Origin: Xanthomonas chitinilytica
Lineage (GTDB): Bacteria; Pseudomonadota; Gammaproteobacteria; Xanthomonadales; Xanthomonadaceae
Assembly (NCBI RefSeq): GCF_026107455.2
Contig: NZ_JAPCHY010000003.1
Span: 1-64,000 of the forward strand
DNA length: 64,000 nt
Reading direction: 5' to 3'
Below the pieces are notes generated by a model, which did not search any database, had not been told where the DNA came from, and saw nothing but the letters and a program-made list of their open reading frames with translations. A program made the translations under genes and the position numbers. Below, one piece after another: positions 9,159-16,344 of this stretch (its first letter is position 1; each line of letters begins with the position of its first letter).

Positions 9159-9190
9159 GAAGGCCTTCCTCCGGGAAGGCCTTTTCTTTT
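9159..9190 (+). terminator. Rho-independent terminator after the CsgG/FlgT-like cluster
   Basis: AAGGCCTTCC (9160-9169) and GGAAGGCCTT (9174-9183) form a perfect 10-bp stem with a 4-base loop. The T-rich stretch TTTTCTTTT follows. Confidence 0.9.
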
Positions 9191-9283
9191 GCTCCTGTCC
9201 AGGCCCGAAGCGCTCCGCCGCTGCCCCATCGCGACGGATGGCCCGAGGCCACGCCGTGTCGCTCCCGCCAGCGGCGGAACCAT

Positions 9284-9306
9284 GTAGGAGCGACGTGAGT
9301 CGCGGG
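9284..9306 (+). repeat. REP palindrome, single copy
   Basis: This is a GTAGGAGCGACGT-type element with the short palindrome CGACGTGAGTCG. It belongs to the same family as the elements at 11193, 36371, 39899, 46251, 46455 and 59483. Confidence 0.8.
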
Positions 9307-9458
9307 CTTCTCGGGCAGCCAGGTGACCCGGGAACGTGCTTTCCCCCGGACAGGCAAAGAACACGTCGCCTGTAACGCATGCGCAAGCCACGGCGGCGAA
9401 AGCCCCGCTGCCTGGCCTACACTCGCAGGCCGTCCTGTTGTGTCGTGCGAGGTGCAAG

Positions 9459-11108
9459 GTGAAGCGATTGGTTCTGGGGGTATTGGCGCTGTCGGTATCG
9501 GCGGCGGTGATGGCGGCGACGCCCAGGTTCGACGGCGCGCGGATCTCCGCCGACGTGAAGGAGCTGGCGTCCGACGCCTACGAAGGCCGTTCCCCGGCCA
9601 CTGCCGGCGAGGAGAAGACCGTCGCCTACCTGAGCAGGCAGTTCGCCGAGGCCGGGCTGCAGCCGGGCGGCGATCTGGACAACGGCGAGCGCCTGTGGAC
9701 GCAGGCGGTGCCGCTGCTCAAGGGCGACATCGTCGGTACGCCGTCGTTGTCGTTGAACAGCAAGGGCACGCCGCAGCCGCTGGCCCAGGGCCGTGAGATC
9801 GCGGTGCGCGCGGCGATGAACGGCGACAGCGAGATTGCGATCGAGGATGCGCCGCTGGTGTTCGTCGGCTATGGCGTCAAGGCGCCGGAGCGCGACTGGG
9901 ACGACTTCAAGGGCGTGGACCTGAAGGGCAAGGTCGCGGTGGTGCTGATCAACGACCCGGACTTCGAGACCGGCGAAGGCGATTTCGACGGCAAGGGCAT
10001 GACCTACTACGGCCGCTGGACCTACAAGTACGAGGAAGGCGCCCGCCAGGGCGCGCTCGGGGTGCTGATCGTGCACGAGACCGCGCCGGCCTCCTACGGC
10101 TGGGCGACGGTGGCCGGCTCCAACACCAACACCATGTTCGACGTGGTGCGCGACGATCCGTCGGCGGTGCATCCGCCGCTGGAAGGCTGGGTCCAGCGCG
10201 ACCTGGCGGTCGAGCTGTTCGCGCGCGCCGGGCTGGATTTCGAGGCGCTGAAGAAGCAGGCGCAGTCGCGCGACTTCCGACCGGTGGAACTGGAAGGCGA
10301 GACCTTCTCGGCCGCCTACCAGGTGAAGAACGAGGTCATCACCTCGCACAACGTGGTCGCGCGGCTGGAAGGCAGCAGCCATCCGGACGAGAACGTCGTC
10401 TACAGCGCGCACTGGGACCATATCGGCGTCGGCGAGCCGGACGCCAGCGGCGACCGCATCTTCAACGGTGCGGCGGACAACGCCAGCGGCACCGCCGCGC
10501 TGCTGGAACTGGCGCGCGGCTTCGCCAAGGCGCCGCGGCCGCAGCGTTCGGTGCTGTTCCTGGCCGTCACCGCCGAGGAGAAGGGGCTGCTGGGCTCGGA
10601 GTACTACGCCTCGCAGCCGCTGTATCCGCTGGACAGGACGGTGGCGCTGATCAACATGGACGGCATGGCGCCGTTCGGGCCGTCGCGCGACTTCGGCATC
10701 TACGGTTCGGCGAAGCTGGAACTGCTGGACCGGCTCAAGGACGTGGCCAAGGGCTGGGATCTGCGCTACACGCCCGATCCCAAGCCGGAGGCCGGCCTGT
10801 TCTTCCGCTCCGACCATTTCCCGTTCGCCAAGCGCGGCGTGCCGGCGATCTCGTACTCGGCCGGCCAGGACTGGATCGACGGTGGCGTGGCCGCGGGCAA
10901 GCGGGCGTCCGACGAGTACACCGCCAAGCGCTATCACCAGCAGGGCGACGAATGGCAGCCGGACTGGACCTTCGCCGGTGCCGCGCGCGACCTGGAGGTG
11001 CTGTACACGCTGGGCTCGCAGCTGGCCAATTCGCGCGACTGGCCGAACTGGAGCGAGGACTCGCCGTTCCGCGCGGTGCGCGACGCCAGCGCCGACGCGC
11101 GCAGGTAG
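9459..11108 (+). CDS. M28-family zinc metallopeptidase with PA domain
   Basis: This is a secreted or periplasmic aminopeptidase-type enzyme of 549 residues. I chose the GTG at 9459 because it has a GAGG site about 6 bases upstream and yields a clean signal peptide (VKRLVLGVLALSVSAAVMA). A protease-associated insert lies around residues 95-250 (LVFVGYGVKAPERDWDDFKGVDLKGKVAVV). Metal ligands of the M28 family are visible: His318 in HWDHIG, Asp340 in GAADNASGT, Glu373/Glu374 in AEEKGLLGSEYY, Asp401 in NMDG and His453 in RSDHFPF. The substrate is unknown. Confidence 0.93.
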   Translation: MKRLVLGVLALSVSAAVMAATPRFDGARISADVKELASDAYEGRSPATAGEEKTVAYLSRQFAEAGLQPGGDLDNGERLWTQAVPLLKGDIVGTPSLSLNSKGTPQPLAQGREIAVRAAMNGDSEIAIEDAPLVFVGYGVKAPERDWDDFKGVDLKGKVAVVLINDPDFETGEGDFDGKGMTYYGRWTYKYEEGARQGALGVLIVHETAPASYGWATVAGSNTNTMFDVVRDDPSAVHPPLEGWVQRDLAVELFARAGLDFEALKKQAQSRDFRPVELEGETFSAAYQVKNEVITSHNVVARLEGSSHPDENVVYSAHWDHIGVGEPDASGDRIFNGAADNASGTAALLELARGFAKAPRPQRSVLFLAVTAEEKGLLGSEYYASQPLYPLDRTVALINMDGMAPFGPSRDFGIYGSAKLELLDRLKDVAKGWDLRYTPDPKPEAGLFFRSDHFPFAKRGVPAISYSAGQDWIDGGVAAGKRASDEYTAKRYHQQGDEWQPDWTFAGAARDLEVLYTLGSQLANSRDWPNWSEDSPFRAVRDASADARR

Positions 11109-11662
11109 GCGCGGTCGCCGGAAAACATGGCGGCGGGCGGGAAACCGCCCGCCGGCTTGCGGGGGCCTGATCCGGGCAGGCGATGACTGCCCGGTCGCGA
11201 CCGACGTCGCTCCTGCCAGTAGCACCAGTAGCAGAGGACGTTGTAGGAGCGACGTAAGTCGCGAGCTCTTCGAGCAGCGCCAGGTGCTCGGAGAATCCGC
11301 TTCCCCCGGATGGAAGAAGCCCTTTGCCACGGCCCGCCCTTCGGAGCCTCGCCGCATCGGCAAGCGGCCTTCCCGGGGATTCCTGGGCATGGCCCGGCCA
11401 CTCCGCCTTCCGCCATCCATGCCGGGGCGAAGCACCGATGGCAGGACGCCGATGGCCGTTCCCGACCGGTATGCGCATCTCCAGCGTGCGGCCGCCGTGC
11501 AGGCTGGAAACCCGCGCAACGGTGCGGTGCGGCAACGCCGTGGCGCCGATTCCGTCGCGGCGGCAGGTGGTTTCGTCCGCCGTTGCGGCGATTCGTCGCC
11601 GACCGCTTGCGCTCCTCCGGTCGCAGCCTATGCTCGGCGGCAACTTCCAGGAAGCCACCCGC
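11109..11662. other. 554-bp intergenic gap
   Basis: It contains the BIME at 11193-11265. The remainder (11266-11662) shows no convincing gene. The downstream kinase frame stays open back to 11324, but that extension has the skewed composition of non-coding high-GC DNA and no ribosome site. Confidence 0.5.
11193..11265. repeat. BIME: two inverted REP copies
   Basis: GGTCGCGACCGACGTCGCTC (from 11193) faces GTAGGAGCGACGTAAGTCGC (from 11243). The two REPs could pair into a large hairpin after the peptidase gene. Confidence 0.85.
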
Positions 11663-12910
11663 GTGTCCGCCAGCCTGTCCCTGATTGTTCGCATCCTGCT
11701 GGCCTGGGCCGTGGCCCTGATCGTTGCCGGCATCGTGTGGTCGACCGTGTTCGGCGACACCGGCTCGGTATTCGCCCTGCTCACCATCGCACTGCTGGTG
11801 ATGGCGATGGTGAGCACGGTCAGCCACCTGCGGCGGGTGAAGCTGGTGGCCGGACGCCTGGACCGCGACAGCCTGGCCAGCCGCCAGCGCCGCCAGATCG
11901 AGATCCCGCTCGACGCCGCCGAGGCGTTCGCGCTGGTGGAGGCGGCGATCCGCGAGCTGCCGCGGGCGGAGGAGATCGAAAGTTCGGCCGGCAGCCTGCA
12001 GCTGCGCGCCAAGGTACCGCGCAGCGATCCGTACAACGTGCGCCCGCCGTCGCGCTGGAATCCAATGGCGCGGCTGGCGATCAAGCGCAACCAGGTGTCG
12101 GCCATCGTCACCCCGGGCCAGGGCACCAGCAGCGTGACCCTGCTGTTCGAGCCGGAAGCCGGCGCCTGGGTCGACCTGCTGGTGGTGGACGAAGGCAGCA
12201 ACTTCGAAAATGCCGAGGCGGTGACGCGCGCGATCACCCGGCGCGTGGCCGAGCAGCGCCGCGACGAGCAGGCCGCCGCCGAGCAGAACGCCACCGAGAA
12301 GGAACTGAGCGTGGCGCGGTTGAACCTGCTGCACGCGCAGGTCGAGCCGCACTTCCTCTACAACACGCTGGCCAACGCGCAGGTGCTGACCCGCACCGAC
12401 CCGGCGCGCGCCGAGCAGATGCTCGGCCACCTGATCCAGTACCTGCGCACCTCGCTGCCCAGCGCCGACGAATCGATGTCCACCCTGGGCGTGGAGCTGG
12501 AGCGCGCCCGCGCCTACCTGGAGATCCTCAAGATCCGCATGGGCGCGCGCCTGAACCTGCAGGTGGACGTACCGGCCGCGCTGAACGAACTGCCGCTGCC
12601 GTCGATGGCGCTGCAGACGCTGGTGGAGAACGCGATCAAGCACGGGCTGGAGCCCAAGTCCGGCGGCGGCACCATCTGGATCCTGGCGCGCGCGTTCGAC
12701 GACCACGTCACCCTGACCGTGGCCGACGATGGCCGCGGCTTCGGCGGCGACAGCAGCGGCACCGGCATCGGCCTGAAGAACCTGCGCGAGCGCCTGCGCC
12801 TGGCCTGCGGTCCGCGCGCGGCGTTCGCCATCGTCTCCAATTTCCCCAGCGGCGTCGCGGCCACCATCACCCTGCCGCGGCCATCGACGGAGGCCCCCGA
12901 TGCAGCTTGA
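11663..12910 (+). CDS. LytS/AlgZ-type sensor histidine kinase
   Basis: This membrane sensor autophosphorylates and passes phosphate to the adjacent LytTR regulator. The GTG at 11663 has an AGGA site about 9 bases upstream; an ATG at 11630 in the same frame has none. The product is 415 residues. Two membrane helices (about 5-55) are joined by a very short loop, so there is no large periplasmic sensor. A cytoplasmic segment follows, then a His_kinase (PF06580-type) domain with HFLYNTLANAQ, where His230 is the phosphoacceptor. The C-terminal ATPase has ENAIKHGLEPK, DDGRGFGG and GIGLKNLRERL. It overlaps the regulator gene by 11 bases. Confidence 0.92.
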   Translation: MSASLSLIVRILLAWAVALIVAGIVWSTVFGDTGSVFALLTIALLVMAMVSTVSHLRRVKLVAGRLDRDSLASRQRRQIEIPLDAAEAFALVEAAIRELPRAEEIESSAGSLQLRAKVPRSDPYNVRPPSRWNPMARLAIKRNQVSAIVTPGQGTSSVTLLFEPEAGAWVDLLVVDEGSNFENAEAVTRAITRRVAEQRRDEQAAAEQNATEKELSVARLNLLHAQVEPHFLYNTLANAQVLTRTDPARAEQMLGHLIQYLRTSLPSADESMSTLGVELERARAYLEILKIRMGARLNLQVDVPAALNELPLPSMALQTLVENAIKHGLEPKSGGGTIWILARAFDDHVTLTVADDGRGFGGDSSGTGIGLKNLRERLRLACGPRAAFAIVSNFPSGVAATITLPRPSTEAPDAA

Positions 12911-13673
12911 TGCACTGATCGCCGAAGACGAGCCGTTGCTGCGCCAGGCGCTGGTCGCGCAGCTGCGGCAGCTGTGGCCGGAACTGCGCATCGTGGCCGA
13001 ATGCGAGGACGGTGCCGCGGCACTGGAATCGCTGGCCGAGCTGAAGCCGGACGTGGCGTTCCTCGACATCCGCATGCCCGGCATCAGCGGCATCGAGGTG
13101 GCGCGCGCGCTGGGCGAGATCAGTCCGCGCACCCAGGTGGTGTTCGTCACCGCCTACGACCAGTACGCGATCGACGCGTTCGAGCAGGGCGCGATCGACT
13201 ACCTGCTCAAGCCGGTGGCCGACGACCGCCTGCTCGCCACCCGCCAGCGCGTGCTGGCCCGCGCCCAGGCCGGGCGCCCGGACAATGCGGTGCTGGACCA
13301 GCTGCTGCGGCAGCTGGCGCAGCGCCCGGCCGACGCCGCGGCACCGCCGCCGCTGGCCTGGATCACCGCCAGCAACGGCCGCGATACCCGGCTGATCATG
13401 CTCGAGGACGTGGTCTATTTCCGCGCCGACAACAAGTACACCGTGGTGGTCACCGCCGACGGCGAATCGCTGCTGCGCACGCCGCTGCGCGAACTGCTCG
13501 ACGCACTGGACCCGCAGCGGTTCCGCCAGGTGCACCGCTCCACCATCGTCAACATGACCGCGGTGGCCTCGGTGACCCGCGACGAGAGCGGGCGCGGGGT
13601 GCTGAAACTGAAGTCGCGGCCGGAAACCCTGGGCGTCAGCCAGCCATTCATGAGCCTGTTCCGCGGCATGTGA
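12900..13673 (+). CDS. LytTR-family response regulator
   Basis: This 257-residue DNA-binding regulator has a receiver domain (1-120) with acidic residues Glu9-Asp10-Glu11, phosphoacceptor Asp56 in FLDIRMPG and a Lys in LLKPV. A C-terminal LytTR domain follows (about 155-257, YFRADNKYTVVV, FRQVHRSTIVNM). LytTR domains bind DNA through beta strands. A GGAGG ribosome site lies inside the end of the kinase gene, and the 11-base overlap shows tight coupling. It resembles the AlgZ/AlgR arrangement of pseudomonads; its targets cannot be told from here. Confidence 0.93.
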   Translation: MQLDALIAEDEPLLRQALVAQLRQLWPELRIVAECEDGAAALESLAELKPDVAFLDIRMPGISGIEVARALGEISPRTQVVFVTAYDQYAIDAFEQGAIDYLLKPVADDRLLATRQRVLARAQAGRPDNAVLDQLLRQLAQRPADAAAPPPLAWITASNGRDTRLIMLEDVVYFRADNKYTVVVTADGESLLRTPLRELLDALDPQRFRQVHRSTIVNMTAVASVTRDESGRGVLKLKSRPETLGVSQPFMSLFRGM

Positions 13674-13713
13674 TGCCGCATGCACGGGCGCTCAAACCGG
13701 GAAGGGAATCGTC

Positions 13714-14085
13714 ATGCGCTATCTCACCATCCTGTTGACCAGCGTGCTGTCGCTGTTCGGCTACCAGGAGCGGCCCGGCATCACGTCGGTCACCCGCGTC
13801 GTCGCCCCCGGCACCACCGAGGCGGTGTTCAGCAGGACCACCTATGCCGATGGCGTGGCCACGTTCCAGTGCGTGGACAGCGGCAGCGGCCGCTGCTTCT
13901 ACCGCGTGTTCGCCGAAACCTGCCAACCGCCGGCCACGGCCACGGAGCCGGCACTGCATTGCAGCCGCCGGGAACTGGAGAGCTTCGCGCTGGGCCCAGG
14001 CCAGCGCCGCGAGCTGCGCGGACTGCCCGCCGATTTCGGCCATTGCGTGGTCACCCAGGCCGGAAAACAATGCCGCCGCGACTGA
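13714..14085 (+). CDS. Small Cys-containing exported protein, function unknown
   Basis: The 123-residue product starts with a short hydrophobic stretch (MRYLTILLTSVLSLFGY) that may be a signal or anchor. The rest is polar with several cysteines (FQCVDSGSGRCFYRVF, ETCQPP, LHCSRREL, GHCVVTQ, KQCRRD). This suggests disulphides and export. A GAAGGGA site precedes the ATG. It lies 40 bases downstream of the response regulator on the same strand and may be in its operon. The GC-rich inverted repeat over its stop codon (about 14072-14095) lacks a T run. Confidence 0.7.
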   Translation: MRYLTILLTSVLSLFGYQERPGITSVTRVVAPGTTEAVFSRTTYADGVATFQCVDSGSGRCFYRVFAETCQPPATATEPALHCSRRELESFALGPGQRRELRGLPADFGHCVVTQAGKQCRRD

Positions 14086-14127
14086 GCGCGGCGGCAGGGC
14101 AGTGCAACGGGAGGCGGGCGTTCCCGT

Positions 14128-14730
14128 TCAGAATGCCGGTTGCAGCCGCAGCCCGTCGTCGCCGACGTGCATCAGCTTGCCCACCAGTTCCGAGTGCTGC
14201 CGCATGCGCCCGAGCTCGCGCATGATGCGGATGTCCTCGTGCCGCAACTCGCGCCTGGCGCTGACCGCCTGCTTGTAGTCCAGCACTTCCGGATAGTGCT
14301 GGGCCATCTCCAGCGCGTCGGCCACGCATTCCACGCTGTCGGCGTCGGAGCTGATCCGCGCGCGGCTGTTGAACGCCTTCATCCAGCGCTCGAAGCCGGC
14401 GGTGTGGTCGAACATGTTGGCCATGAACCAGATCACGAACAGGATCGAGACCCACGATCCGAGCACGATCACCACCCGGGTGAAGGTGATGTGGAAGTCG
14501 TCGCGCCACAGGTAGTTGGTGATCAGGCCCAGGATCAGCAGCGAGCTGGCCTGCCACAGCACGATCGAGGCCATCAGCCACTGGCACTTGGCCTTGGCCA
14601 GCAGCGCCACTTCCTCGCGGATCTGTTCCTCGCTCAGGTTGCGCCAGTGCTCCACCTGCTTTTCGAACGGGCTGCGATACAGCTCGTTGTCCTGCAACAG
14701 CAAACCCAAACCCTTGAACAAAGCGATCAT
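14128..14730 (-). CDS. Small membrane protein with two TM helices, function unknown
   Basis: The 200-residue protein has a perfect AAGGAG site 6 bases before the ATG. After an N-terminal segment (FEKQVEHWRNLSEEQIREEVALL) come two membrane helices (about 55-75, ASIVLWQASSLLILGLITNYL, and about 85-110, VVIVLGSWVSILFVIWFMANMF). A helical cytoplasmic tail rich in Arg/Glu/Met follows. It converges on the Cys-containing protein with a 42-base gap. I do not recognise a named family. Confidence 0.82.
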   Translation of the reverse strand: MIALFKGLGLLLQDNELYRSPFEKQVEHWRNLSEEQIREEVALLAKAKCQWLMASIVLWQASSLLILGLITNYLWRDDFHITFTRVVIVLGSWVSILFVIWFMANMFDHTAGFERWMKAFNSRARISSDADSVECVADALEMAQHYPEVLDYKQAVSARRELRHEDIRIMRELGRMRQHSELVGKLMHVGDDGLRLQPAF

Positions 14731-15063
14731 GACCAGCTCCTTGCAGACGGCGGGGAACGAGTGGCGATGCGGCGGGGGGAAACCTGAGGCGACTCCAGTT
14801 CTAGCATTTTCAGATCGCTTGGCAATGGGGAAGACGCGAAGAACGCGGCCATCGTGGTCGCCGCCGGCCTGTGCCAGGCCGGGATTTTTTGCAATGCGGC
14901 ATGAGCTAACTGGCGAACCCGTGGAGAAATTCCGTCGCGTCCTGCTGCATCCGCACATGCCGCCGCTCCGGTGCGGGGCACCGACGGTCGATGACGTGCC
15001 TGCCGCCCGCCGGACCCCGCCGGTGCGCGCTGCTGCGCGGGCAGCGCCGTTTACCATGGCGCC
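14731..15063. other. Divergent intergenic region, 333 bp
   Basis: This lies between two diverging genes and must hold both promoters. A relatively AT-rich stretch around 14785-14900 (with TTCTAGCATTTTCAG) is the likeliest place. I see no repeat or gene. Confidence 0.4.
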
Positions 15064-15990
15064 ATGACCGAACTGCTGCATGCGCTTGCCGCACCGCTCA
15101 CCGCGCGCATCCGCCACTGGGTACTGGCAGCGTTTCCGCGCGGGCAGAGCGGGATCGACTACGACCGGCCGGTGGGCGATCCGGGCTGGTTCGGCCCGGA
15201 CAGCGTCACCTGGCGGGTGCACGCGGAATTTCCCGGCATGCTGGCCGGCGGCCTGTGCGCGCTGATGCTGCAGACCCTGCATCCGCTGGCGCTGGCCGGG
15301 GTGTACGACCATTCCAATTTCCGCGACGACCTGGTCGGTCGCCTGCGTCGCACCACCGCGTTCGTGGCCGGCACCAGCTATGCGCCGCAGGGCGAAGTAC
15401 AGCGGCTGCTGGCGCGGGTCCGGGCGATCCACGCGCAGGTACGTGGCCGCCTGCCCGACGGTCGCGGCTACGCCGCCGACGATCCGGCGCTGCTGACCTG
15501 GGTGCACGTCACCGAGGCCTATGGCTTCCTGCAGGGGTGCCGCCGCTACTGCCGGCCGGTGCCGACGGCAGTGGCCGACCGCTACTACGACGAAACCCGG
15601 CGCATCGCCGAGGCGCTGGGCGCGCGCGACGTGCCGGCGTCGGAAGCGCAGGTGCAGGCGTACTTCGCGCGGCAGCGGCCGGTGCTGCAGGTGGACGCGC
15701 GTTCGCGCGAGGTGCTGGCGGTGCTGTCCGGCATCCGCCTGCCGGTGCCGGCGGCGGGGCTGTCGCGCGAGGTGTTCCTGGGAGCGGGCGCGGCGCTGCT
15801 GCCGGAATGGGCGCAGGCGCTGCTGCGGCGCAGTGCGCTGCAACGCGCGCAGGCGCAGGCATCGGCGCGGTTGCTGCGGGGAATGGCGCCGCTGTTCCGG
15901 GTGGCATTGGGCGATGGGGTGGCCGCGCGTGCCTGCCAGCGGGTGGGCATGGACACGGATGCGTTGCGGCACTGGCCGCCGCTGGCCTGA
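15064..15990 (+). CDS. Oxygenase MpaB / DUF2236-family protein
   Basis: The 308-residue protein fits the MpaB/Lcp-like family of haem-b oxygenases. Visible family segments are VTWRVHAEFPGMLAGGLCALMLQTLHPLALAGVYDHSNF (about 35-75), where His residues could bind haem, and TWVHVTEAYGFLQGCRRYC (about 140-165). Family members cleave or oxidise unsaturated polyisoprenoids or mycophenolic acid precursors; the substrate here is unknown. No signal peptide is evident. The next gene on the same strand, 354 bases on, is unrelated. Confidence 0.82.
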   Translation: MTELLHALAAPLTARIRHWVLAAFPRGQSGIDYDRPVGDPGWFGPDSVTWRVHAEFPGMLAGGLCALMLQTLHPLALAGVYDHSNFRDDLVGRLRRTTAFVAGTSYAPQGEVQRLLARVRAIHAQVRGRLPDGRGYAADDPALLTWVHVTEAYGFLQGCRRYCRPVPTAVADRYYDETRRIAEALGARDVPASEAQVQAYFARQRPVLQVDARSREVLAVLSGIRLPVPAAGLSREVFLGAGAALLPEWAQALLRRSALQRAQAQASARLLRGMAPLFRVALGDGVAARACQRVGMDTDALRHWPPLA

Positions 15991-16344
15991 AGCGAAGCGG
16001 CACCGCGGTACTTGTCCCGGTTCCAGTGCGCAATCGCCCTGGCGTGTACGCATGCCGGCCCGCTCTCCAACGATGCACGCAGGCGTGGAGGTGGACGCGG
16101 CGGCGCCGCGCCCGTGCGGCCGGGACGCCGCCGGGTGGCACGGCCGGCGGGCCGCCAGGCTTCCCGTGGCGCCGGCGCTGGGGCATGCTGCCTCCATGCA
16201 GGGGGAACGAACGGTCCGTGGCCACGGATGCGTGGCAGGGGTGTTTCCCTGGATGCGGCATGGGACTGGACGCTCCCGCCGGCTGCGACCACAGAGGTGC
16301 CAGTTGCGACAGATGACCGCCTGCCGATGGGGAATGCGCGCGCC
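15991..16344. other. 354-bp gap before the EAL gene
   Basis: I see no gene, repeat or clear promoter. The EAL gene frame is open upstream to 16012, but the extension is Arg/Gly/Pro-rich and looks non-coding. Confidence 0.4.

Larger units (their letters stand above)
9143..9458. other. Intergenic gap with terminator and one REP copy
   Basis: Besides the terminator at 9159-9190, this gap holds a single REP palindrome GTAGGAGCGACGTGAGTCGCG (9284-9304). I see no gene. The frame open from 9336 is judged to be upstream of the true GTG start of the peptidase. Confidence 0.6.

Noticed and set aside
11324..11662. Extended N-terminus of the LytS-like kinase
   Set aside because: The extension is Arg/Pro-rich, lacks a ribosome site, and would place more than 100 residues before the first membrane helix.
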